A DNA stretch of 58,153 nt, from contig CBDDRC010000040.1 of NCBI GenBank assembly GCA_965232985.1, forward strand, positions 1-58,153, in the 5' to 3' direction. The translations under genes were made by a program, and so were the position numbers. Under the pieces are notes generated by a model that saw only the letters and a list, made by a program, of their open reading frames with translations, ran no database searches and was not told the origin of the DNA. Every line of letters begins with the position of its first letter. The stretch's first letter is position 1. Origin of the DNA: JADFDG01 sp965232985. GTDB lineage: Bacteria > Pseudomonadota > Gammaproteobacteria > Pseudomonadales > JADFDG01. This document shows positions 1 to 6,193 of this stretch, in pieces.

Positions 1-147
1 TCGGTGGCTTCGGCAACCGAGCAGGAGGATCCCAAGGCTGGAGCACCGTGTCGGTATGAGCGGGAACAACAAGAGCCGTATGACGCGAGAGTGTCACGTA
101 CGGTTCTGTGAGGGGCTGGCGGGGAAGTTCCGCTGGTCTACCCGACC
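1..147 (+). mobile_element. 3' end of a class C group II intron (domains V and VI)
   Basis: Positions 73-107 fold as a group II intron domain V: GAGCCGTATG pairs with the distal ACGTACGGTTC, with the AGC catalytic triad at 74-76 and a GAGA-type loop. Domain VI follows (about 109-140) and the intron ends with the typical CTACCCGAC near 139-146. The short domain V and the GTGAGGGGCTGG start of domain VI look like bacterial class C introns. The reverse transcriptase/maturase gene would lie to the left, outside the window. Class C introns insert next to terminators or integron attC sites, which fits the cassettes that follow. The exact 3' splice base is uncertain by a few nucleotides. Confidence 0.82.
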
Positions 148-161
148 GAGGAAGCATTGTT

Positions 162-506
162 GTGCTAAGTGAGTTCGAACTAAAGAAGATCGAGAAGTCT
201 GTCGGCGGGCTCGTTTCTAAGCGGCGCCCGCCGGTGCCCATGCGTAAGAAGCTCGACCTGGGGTATCGAATCAGTGGCCACTCGGTAGAGATCTTTAGCA
301 TTCGGCCGGTGTGGAACAACCCAGAAGAGTATCGCGAGCATGATGTCGCAAAAGCCACATACGTGAAAACTCAGAAAGTCTGGAAGCTGTACTGGCAGCG
401 TCAAGACCTTCGTTGGCATAGTTATGAGCCGAAGGCACGATGCAGAACCATTGAAGAGGTGGTGGCCGAGGTGGACGCCGATCCATTCGGCTGCTTTTGG
501 GGCTAA
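162..506 (+). CDS. DUF3024 family protein, likely a gene-cassette ORF
   Basis: About 114 residues if it starts at GTG 162. That start has GAGGAA eight bases upstream, whereas the longer in-frame ATG at 108 lies inside the intron. The protein reads as DUF3024: an N-terminal basic helix with the RRPP motif, then LDLGYRISGHSVEIFSIRP, a KATYVKTQKVWKLYW core and the terminal CFWG that ends many family members. The function of the family is unknown to me. The gene sits directly after the intron end and is followed by an attC-like site, so it is best read as the first visible cassette of an integron array. There is no signal peptide or membrane segment. Confidence 0.8.
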   Translation: MLSEFELKKIEKSVGGLVSKRRPPVPMRKKLDLGYRISGHSVEIFSIRPVWNNPEEYREHDVAKATYVKTQKVWKLYWQRQDLRWHSYEPKARCRTIEEVVAEVDADPFGCFWG

Positions 507-516
507 CGGTGTTGGC

Positions 517-580
517 GCCCAACAATTCGTTGCAGGCGCGACGGCCCTGACGGTTTGCGGCTTGAGCTCAAACGTTATGA
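517..580 (+). other. attC-like recombination site 1
   Basis: The site begins with GCCCAAC followed by AATTCGTTG, the usual inverse core and L box of attC sites. It ends with GAGCTCAAACGTTATGA, the L'/R' side. Length of about 64 bases and imperfect complementarity between the two sides fit an integron cassette site. The 3' half is nearly the same as the site at 1231-1295 (CCTGACGG, then TGAGCT.AAACGTTATG). The recombination point would be inside GTTATGA. It lies between the DUF3024 stop and the next cassette gene, as expected. Confidence 0.72.
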
Positions 581-610
581 CGCATATCAAGTTCGCTACT
601 CGGAGGAACC

Positions 611-1219
611 ATGACGGATCAAGATATGTATCACGAAGGAATGAGAAGTCTCCAAGACGCACGCGAGACTCGACCGTTAGCAGATCGCTTGGGAAAAGTA
701 ACACTTCGTTCTGCATTCACAGCAGAGGATCGTGCATTTATCTCCAGCCGACCGATGATGTTTGTTGCAACAGCAGACTCCTCTGGAAATCCGGACTGTT
801 CCTATAAAGGTGGCTTGCCTGGGTTCGTTCGGGTAGTTGATGATCGAACGCTTGCGTTCCCTGATTACGACGGAAACGGAATGTATCGCTCATGGGGAAA
901 CGTTTTGGTTAATCCAGCGGTAGGTCTATTGTTTCTGGATTTTGAGTCGCCCAGGCGTCTTCGGGTGAACGGGATGGCAGAGATATCGGCAAGTGATCCA
1001 TTGCTGGTTGAGTTTCCCGGCGCTGTCTTTATCGTTCGGGTTACGGCGAGCAAAATTTTTCCAAACTGTCCTCGGTATGTCCATAAGATGCAGTTGGTTG
1101 AGTACTCAGCATATGCTCCCCGTGCCGACTATGTTCCGCCGGTTCCCGCGTGGAAAACGTTTGAGGTATTTCGAGATGCGCTACCTCCTCGAGATCGAGA
1201 AGACCTAAAAAATAAGTGA
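611..1219 (+). CDS. pyridoxamine 5'-phosphate oxidase-type (FMN split barrel) protein, cassette gene
   Basis: 202 residues. The stretch FISSRPMMFVATADSSGNPD, then GLPGFVRV and a DYDGNGMYRSWGN segment, is typical of the pyridoxamine-phosphate-oxidase-like FMN-binding split barrel family. These proteins bind flavin or a related cofactor; the substrate cannot be told from sequence. The RPRRLRVNG-like element (SPRRLRVNGMAEI) matches the strand that lines the cofactor site. GGAGGA stands seven bases before the ATG. The gene lies between two attC-like sites, so it is probably a mobile cassette. Its base composition is less GC-rich than the core genes downstream, consistent with transfer. Cytoplasmic, no signal peptide. 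Confidence 0.8.
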   Translation: MTDQDMYHEGMRSLQDARETRPLADRLGKVTLRSAFTAEDRAFISSRPMMFVATADSSGNPDCSYKGGLPGFVRVVDDRTLAFPDYDGNGMYRSWGNVLVNPAVGLLFLDFESPRRLRVNGMAEISASDPLLVEFPGAVFIVRVTASKIFPNCPRYVHKMQLVEYSAYAPRADYVPPVPAWKTFEVFRDALPPRDREDLKNK

Positions 1220-1230
1220 ACGTAAGCTGC

Positions 1231-1295
1231 GCTATAATCATTTTCTTCAGGGCAACCCCCCCTGACGGGCCGCAGCCTGAGCTTAAACGTTATGC
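1231..1295 (+). other. attC-like recombination site 2
   Basis: The right end TGAGCTTAAACGTTATGC repeats that of site 1 almost exactly and ends in GTTATGC, the simple-site core. The left end GCTATAAT is a degenerate complement of that core, and TTCAGG pairs with CCTGA in the right arm. About 65 bases long, placed between the stop of the split-barrel gene and the mscL ribosome binding site. Confidence 0.68.
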
Positions 1296-1346
1296 GGCTT
1301 TTCAGATTTACGCTGTACCAGTAAAACCACAAGGAGGAAGAGTGCT

Positions 1347-1745
1347 ATGAGTATGATTCAAGAGTTCAAGGAGTTCGCTGTAAGGGGAAACGTGATTGAC
1401 ATGGCCGTTGGCGTCATCATCGGAACCGCTTTTGGAAAGATAGTTTCGTCTTTTGTCGCTGATGTTGTCATGCCGCCAATCGGCGTTCTTCTTGGCGGCG
1501 TTAACTTTTCCGATCTTGCTTTAACGGTTAAGGCGGCCGTTGGGGAATCCCCGGCCGTGGTTGTCGCTTACGGAAAGTTCGCCCAAACGGTGATAGATTT
1601 CACGATCATCGCGTTTGTCATATTCATGGTTGTACGGGTTATTAATTCGCTTAAAAAGAAGGCGGAGGCGGCGCCATCTGCACCGGCTGCGCCGTCAGCG
1701 GAGCAAGTGCTGCTCACTGAGATTCGGGATCTCCTGAAAAAGTGA
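1347..1745 (+). CDS. mscL: large-conductance mechanosensitive channel MscL
   Basis: 132 residues, normal for MscL. The N-terminus EFKEFAVRGNVIDMAVGVIIGTAFGKIVSSFV is the conserved amphipathic helix plus pore-lining TM1. A periplasmic loop and TM2 (FTIIAFVIFMVVRVIN) follow, then the charged linker and an Ala/Pro-rich stretch ending in the C-terminal helix TEIRDLLKK. The homopentamer opens in the inner membrane under hypo-osmotic shock to release solutes. AGGAGG lies about ten bases upstream of the ATG. The gene is flanked on the left by a clear attC-like end and on the right by GCATAAC, the start of another. It therefore looks like a cassette rather than part of the chromosomal core. Confidence 0.96.
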   Translation: MSMIQEFKEFAVRGNVIDMAVGVIIGTAFGKIVSSFVADVVMPPIGVLLGGVNFSDLALTVKAAVGESPAVVVAYGKFAQTVIDFTIIAFVIFMVVRVINSLKKKAEAAPSAPAAPSAEQVLLTEIRDLLKK

Positions 1746-1775
1746 TGGGGTTCGGTGCGTGAGCCGCATAACCAT

Positions 1776-1828
1776 TTGTATATTGGCGCCCAAAAAATCC
1801 ATGCAACCAAATAATGCGCCGCACACCA
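1776..1828 (+). other. possible truncated third attC site
   Basis: GCATAAC at 1776-1782 is the exact complement of the GTTATGC that ends the preceding attC-like site, the arrangement expected at the start of the mscL cassette attC. No matching GTTATGC end is seen before the apaH stop codon, only a weak AATAATGCGCC. The site looks truncated or decayed, which would mark the boundary between the cassette remnant and the core genome. Confidence 0.4.
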
Positions 1829-2644
1829 TCACTGCCCGGTACACGCACAACAAATGCGCTCACCGCTTTCCAGGTTCATCGCGTCAAGTGAAAATCCCCA
1901 GACGCAGCCGGCGTCGAGTGCGAACACGTTCGGTGCATCCACTTTGCCTTGCAGTGCCGCCCAGTGGCCGAAGACGATGCGTGTCTTTGCGGTTTTTCGT
2001 TGCGGGGCGTCGAACCAGGGGTGAAAGCCAGGTGGTGCGCTGCCGAGCCCTTCCTTGCTGCGCAGATCGAGCGCGCCGTGCGCGTCGATGAAGCGCATGC
2101 GGGTGAAGTAGTTGGTGATGGTACGCAGCCGTGCGGTGCCAGTGAGCGCTTCGTTCCAGCAGGCCGGTTCGTTGCCGTACATGGCGCGGAAATAGGCATG
2201 CGCATCGCCTTGCCGCAGCGTGTTTTCCACTTCGCCTGCCAGCCGCTGTGCATCAGGCAATGACCATTGCGGCGGAATGCCGGCATGGGTCATTACGGTG
2301 TTGAGGCGCGCGTTGTAGTGCAGCAGGGGTTGCTGTTGCAGCCAGTGCAGCAGTGCAGCGGCATCCGGTGCGCTGAGCACGCTGGTGAAGGTGTCTTTCG
2401 TTTTTTGCGGCACGCAGCCGGTGGCTACGGCAAGCAGGTGCAGGTCGTGGTTGCCAAGCACGATGCGGCAGTTGTCGCGCAATTCGTACAGCAGGCGCAG
2501 CACGCCGAGCGAATCGGGGCCGCGGTTGACCAAATCGCCAACCAGCCAGAGCTCATCCTGGCGGCGGTCGAAACGGATTTTCGCCAGCAACCGTTCCAAG
2601 GGTTCACGGCAACCCTGGATATCGCCGATTGCCCAGATCGCCAT
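1829..2644 (-). CDS. apaH: bis(5'-nucleosyl)-tetraphosphatase (symmetrical) ApaH
   Basis: 271 residues from the ATG at 2644, which gives MAIWAIGDIQGC; a longer in-frame reading upstream has no family similarity. Metallophosphatase motifs are present in order: GDIQGC, GDLVNRGPDSL, LGNHDLHLL and MTHAGIPPQW. ApaH cleaves Ap4A to two ADP and is also known to remove Np4N caps from RNA. It is the last gene of the minus-strand lptD-surA-pdxA-rsmA-apaG-apaH run, 37 bases after apaG. The gene directly abuts the cassette remnant on its 3' side, and I saw no obvious terminator between them. Confidence 0.96.
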   Translation of the reverse strand: MAIWAIGDIQGCREPLERLLAKIRFDRRQDELWLVGDLVNRGPDSLGVLRLLYELRDNCRIVLGNHDLHLLAVATGCVPQKTKDTFTSVLSAPDAAALLHWLQQQPLLHYNARLNTVMTHAGIPPQWSLPDAQRLAGEVENTLRQGDAHAYFRAMYGNEPACWNEALTGTARLRTITNYFTRMRFIDAHGALDLRSKEGLGSAPPGFHPWFDAPQRKTAKTRIVFGHWAALQGKVDAPNVFALDAGCVWGFSLDAMNLESGERICCACTGQ

Positions 2645-2681
2645 GGTTGCTGCTCCCGGCTCGCTGCTGTTGGTCGGTTGT

Positions 2682-3065
2682 TCAGTGCAGCCTGCGCGGC
2701 ACGGCCAAAGTGAACGGCGCGATGGGTGCTTCAAAACGAGTGCCGTCGGCCGCCATCATCTGGTAGCTGCCATGCATGGCGCCAACCGGCGTTGCCAGCA
2801 CGGTGCCGCTCGAATAACGGTAACTTTCGCCCGGCGCAAGCCGCGGCTTTTCGCCGATAACACCCTCGCCGTGCACTTCTTGGATCTTCTGGTTGCCATC
2901 GGTAACGACCCAGTGGCGGGTGAGTAGTTGCGCGGCGACGGTGCCAGCGTTGTGCATGGTGATGTGGTAAGCAAATACGTAACGGTGCGCAGATTCGTCG
3001 GATTGCTCCGGCAGGAATTCGCTCTGCACCTGCACGTTAACGCAATATGCGGCGGTGTTGTTCAT
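2682..3065 (-). CDS. apaG: ApaG family protein
   Basis: 127 residues, the usual size. The family core is visible: YVFAYHITMHNAGTVAAQLLTRHWVVTDGN, then VHGEGVIGEKPRLAPGESYRYSSGTVL and the G-x-MHGSYQM segment. ApaG is an FN3-like beta-sandwich protein linked to the ApaH operon; its biochemical role is not settled. The start codon overlaps the rsmA stop codon (ATGA at 3062-3065), indicating translational coupling. Confidence 0.95.
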   Translation of the reverse strand: MNNTAAYCVNVQVQSEFLPEQSDESAHRYVFAYHITMHNAGTVAAQLLTRHWVVTDGNQKIQEVHGEGVIGEKPRLAPGESYRYSSGTVLATPVGAMHGSYQMMAADGTRFEAPIAPFTLAVPRRLH

Positions 3066-3865
3066 GATCCCCTCGTTTTGGAAGCCTGGTCGGCAAGTGC
3101 CACGAACTGCGCCACGTTCAGCATTTCGCAGCGCAGTGACGGGTCTATGCCGCAGGCAATGATCGCCTGTTCGTCGAGCAGGGTGCGCACGGCATTGCGC
3201 AGCGTTTTGCGGCGTTGCGAGAAAGCCTGTGTCACCAGTTGTGCAAGCATGTGCTCATCGCGCGCCGGGGTTGCCGACGCCTGCGGTATCAGGCGGACCA
3301 GCGCTGAGTGCACCTTCGGCTGCGGGTTGAAGGCTGCCGGCGGTACGGTGAACAGTGGCTCGACGCGGCAGCGGTACTGCAGTAGCACCGACAACCGACC
3401 GTAGTCGTCTTCGCCGGCCGCAGCACCCATGCGATCCACCACTTCTTTCTGCAGCATGAAATGCATGTCGGCAATATGCGTTGCGCAGTCGAGCAGATGG
3501 AATATCAATGGCGTGGAAATATTGTATGGCAGGTTGCCGACCACCCGCAGCGGTTTGCCGCGTTCGGCGGCCAGGGCCGCGAAGTCGTAGCGCAGGGCAT
3601 CGGCGGTGTGCACGCGCACCTTGTCGCCGAAGCGCGTGGCGATGCGCGGCGCAAGGTCGCGATCAATCTCGATCACGTCGAGAAATCCGGCGGCGTCGAG
3701 CAGGGGGCCGGTGATGGCGCCCAGGCCGGGGCCGATTTCAACCAGGGCGTCGTGCGGCTGCGGGCCAACTGACCTGACGATGCGGGCAATCACTTCGGCA
3801 TCGTGCAGGAAATTCTGGCCGAAGCGCTTGCGTACCCTGTGGCCGGCAACCGGGCGTGGGCTCAT
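3062..3865 (-). CDS. rsmA: 16S rRNA (adenine(1518)-N6/adenine(1519)-N6)-dimethyltransferase RsmA/KsgA
   Basis: 267 residues. FGQNFLHD near the N-terminus, the SAM-binding VEIGPGLGAIT motif I, and the catalytic NLPYNIS motif IV (GNLPYNISTPLIF) define KsgA. A C-terminal helical domain is present. The enzyme dimethylates two adjacent adenines in the 3' terminal loop of 16S rRNA late in 30S assembly; its loss gives kasugamycin resistance. Both ends overlap neighbours by four bases (pdxA stop with the rsmA start, rsmA stop with the apaG start), so the three genes are surely co-translated. Confidence 0.97.
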   Translation of the reverse strand: MSPRPVAGHRVRKRFGQNFLHDAEVIARIVRSVGPQPHDALVEIGPGLGAITGPLLDAAGFLDVIEIDRDLAPRIATRFGDKVRVHTADALRYDFAALAAERGKPLRVVGNLPYNISTPLIFHLLDCATHIADMHFMLQKEVVDRMGAAAGEDDYGRLSVLLQYRCRVEPLFTVPPAAFNPQPKVHSALVRLIPQASATPARDEHMLAQLVTQAFSQRRKTLRNAVRTLLDEQAIIACGIDPSLRCEMLNVAQFVALADQASKTRGS

Positions 3866-4872
3866 GCGGTGCCTGCGGTTTGGCTGCGGGCCACGAGTTC
3901 GGCAGCGAGTGCCAGGGCTGCGCGCAGGCTGCTGGCGTTGGCCCTGCCGGTGCCGGCGCGGTCCAGCGCAGTGCCGTGATCGACAGATGTGCGGAGCACC
4001 GGCAGGCCGAGGGTGACGTTCACCGCATGGCCGAAGCCTGCGTGCTTGAGTACCGGCAGACCCTGATCGTGATACATGGCCAGGACGACATCGCCATCAG
4101 CGAGTTGCTGCGGGGTGAACAGTGTGTCCGCCGGCAGCGGGCCGACAATATCGATACCGCGCGCCCGCGCCCGCGCCAATGCCGGTGCGATCACTTCAAT
4201 TTCCTCGCGCCCGAGGTGGCCACCTTCGCCGGCGTGAGGATTGAGGCCGCAGCAGAGTATGCGTGGCGCGGCGATGCCGAATTTGCGCCGCAGATCGCTG
4301 TGCACAATGGCAATGACTTCATCGAGCAATGCGCCGGTAATAGCGTCCGGCACGGCGCGCAGCGGCAGGTGGGTGGTAGCGAGGGCAACGCGCAGCGTCC
4401 CGGCAACGAGCATCATCACCACGCGTGGCGTCTGTGTGCGTTCGGCGAAGTACTCGGTGTGGCCGGTGAAGGCGATGCCGGCGTCGTTGATGACGCCCTT
4501 GTGTACCGGTGCGGTAACCAAAGCGGAAAATTCGCCGCGCGTGCAGCCGTCGCAGGCGGCATTCAGGGTGGCAAGCACGTAACCGGCATTGCGCGTGTTC
4601 AGGGTGCCGGCAATGCAGGGTGCAAGGAGCGGTGCGTGCAGTACGGAAAGCGTACCGGCGGCACGCGTGGCGGCATTGCCCGGCTGCCAGGTGCTGATCG
4701 CAAGCGGCAGCGCAAGGGCAGCGGCGCGCGCGTTCAGCAGTTCGCGGTCGGCAATGCAGACGATATCGGTGGTGCGCGTCTGCTGCGCCAGCATGACGGC
4801 GATATCCGGACCGATGCCAGCCGGTTCGCCGGCGGTGAGGGCTATCGGGCAGGGCATGGCCATGGCGTTCAT
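3862..4872 (-). CDS. pdxA: 4-hydroxythreonine-4-phosphate dehydrogenase PdxA
   Basis: 336 residues from the ATG at 4872; two further in-frame ATGs (4863, 4857) are possible because none has a strong Shine-Dalgarno sequence. TAGEPAGIGPD opens the fold. FTGHTEY, GLNPHAGEGG and MYHDQGLPVLK carry the metal-binding and active-site residues, and DHGTALDRAGTG closes it. PdxA oxidises 4-phosphohydroxy-L-threonine in the DXP-dependent pathway to pyridoxal phosphate. It starts four bases after the surA stop and overlaps rsmA, part of one minus-strand operon. Confidence 0.96.
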   Translation of the reverse strand: MNAMAMPCPIALTAGEPAGIGPDIAVMLAQQTRTTDIVCIADRELLNARAAALALPLAISTWQPGNAATRAAGTLSVLHAPLLAPCIAGTLNTRNAGYVLATLNAACDGCTRGEFSALVTAPVHKGVINDAGIAFTGHTEYFAERTQTPRVVMMLVAGTLRVALATTHLPLRAVPDAITGALLDEVIAIVHSDLRRKFGIAAPRILCCGLNPHAGEGGHLGREEIEVIAPALARARARGIDIVGPLPADTLFTPQQLADGDVVLAMYHDQGLPVLKHAGFGHAVNVTLGLPVLRTSVDHGTALDRAGTGRANASSLRAALALAAELVARSQTAGTA

Positions 4873-4876
4873 CGGC

Positions 4877-6193
4877 TTAGCCGGGGCTCTTGATATCGAC
4901 GTAGGCTTCGTTGCGTATCTCGCGCAGCCAGTTTTCCAGTTCGGAGTCGAACTTGCGCTTCCAGACTGCGTTGCGCGCCTGCAGCTTGCGGAATTCTTCG
5001 CTGGTGTCCTGATCGCGGCGCTCCAGCACCTGGAGGAAATGCCAGCCGTATTGCGTTTCAAACACGGCGGAGAGCTGGCCGGGCTCGGTGGCGTTCATCT
5101 GCCGTTCGAATTCCTCCACCATCTGGCCGGGGCTTACCCAACCCAGATCGCCGCCGGTCAGGGCGCTGCCGGGATCATCGGAATTTTTCTTCGCCACTTC
5201 GGCAAAATCGGCGCCGTTTTTCACGCGATCAAGCAATTGTTGAGCGAGTTCCTTTGCTTCGTTTGCGGTACGTATTGCCGAGGTTTTGATCAGCACATGT
5301 TGTACTTTCGATTGCTGAACGACGCGGTCGGCGTCGCCCTTGCGGTCAACCAGCTTGACGATGTGGAACCCGCTGCCGGAGCGCAGCGGGCCGGCGATGT
5401 CGCCGGCTTTCATCGGGGTGATGATGCCGGCAAACAGTGACGGCAACTGCGCGCCGTTGCGCCAACCCAGATCGCCGCCTTCCAGGGCATTGGCGGCGTC
5501 GGAGTTGCGTACGGCAAGGTCGGCGAAATCGGCACCGGCTTTTGCCTCCGCGAGTAATTTCTGTGCCTTTTCCTCGGCGGCTTTTACTACCTCGACGCCA
5601 GCGGATTGCGGCACCGCCACAAGAATATGGGAAATCCGGAAGCTGTCGGAGAACATCGCACGGGCGTCGGCGGATTTGAGAAAATCGGTGACGTCGCTGT
5701 CGGTAATGCGGACGCGGTCGCTGACCCGGCGCTGGCGCACGCGGTTGATTACCATGTCGCGGCGTACCTGATCGCGGAAGAGAGCGTAGTCGCTACCCTC
5801 GGTGCCCAGCTTGTCGGCGAATTCGCGCAGACTCATGCCGTTCTGCCGGGCGATACCGGCGATGGCGTTGTTGAGGGCATCGTCGTCGATGCGTACGCCC
5901 ATGCGGTTGCCGAGCTGCATCTGAATGCTTTCCAGGATCAGCCGCTCAAGCACTTGCTTGCGCAGGACGTCATCCGGCGGAATATTTACCTTGCGTGCAG
6001 CCAGTTGCGCCTGGATATCCGCCATGCGCTGCGCCACGTCGCTTGCCATGATGACATCGTCATCGACGATGGCGGCAATGCGATCCAGCCACTCGATGTC
6101 GGCGTGTGCCGGCGTGGCGGTGCCCAGTGCCAGCGCGAAGGCGAGCAGGACAATGGCAAGCAAGTCAGTCGAGTGCTTTTCTGCGTTTTTCAT
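4877..6193 (-). CDS. surA: periplasmic chaperone / peptidyl-prolyl isomerase SurA
   Basis: 438 residues. A Sec signal peptide (LLAIVLLAFALALGTATPAHA) is followed by the SurA N-domain (LDRIAAIVDDDVIMASDVAQRM). Two parvulin domains start near FRISHILVAVP and VQHVLIKTSA, each with the LGW and FHIVKL/WHFLQVL strands. A short C-terminal helix returns to the chaperone core. SurA delivers outer-membrane proteins, including LptD, to the Bam machine. The first 29 bases overlap the 3' end of lptD, so the outer-membrane protein and its chaperone are made together. Confidence 0.97.
   Translation of the reverse strand: MKNAEKHSTDLLAIVLLAFALALGTATPAHADIEWLDRIAAIVDDDVIMASDVAQRMADIQAQLAARKVNIPPDDVLRKQVLERLILESIQMQLGNRMGVRIDDDALNNAIAGIARQNGMSLREFADKLGTEGSDYALFRDQVRRDMVINRVRQRRVSDRVRITDSDVTDFLKSADARAMFSDSFRISHILVAVPQSAGVEVVKAAEEKAQKLLAEAKAGADFADLAVRNSDAANALEGGDLGWRNGAQLPSLFAGIITPMKAGDIAGPLRSGSGFHIVKLVDRKGDADRVVQQSKVQHVLIKTSAIRTANEAKELAQQLLDRVKNGADFAEVAKKNSDDPGSALTGGDLGWVSPGQMVEEFERQMNATEPGQLSAVFETQYGWHFLQVLERRDQDTSEEFRKLQARNAVWKRKFDSELENWLREIRNEAYVDIKSPG

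Noticed and set aside
3856..4893. 345-codon plus-strand frame
   Set aside because: Antisense shadow of pdxA without family similarity.
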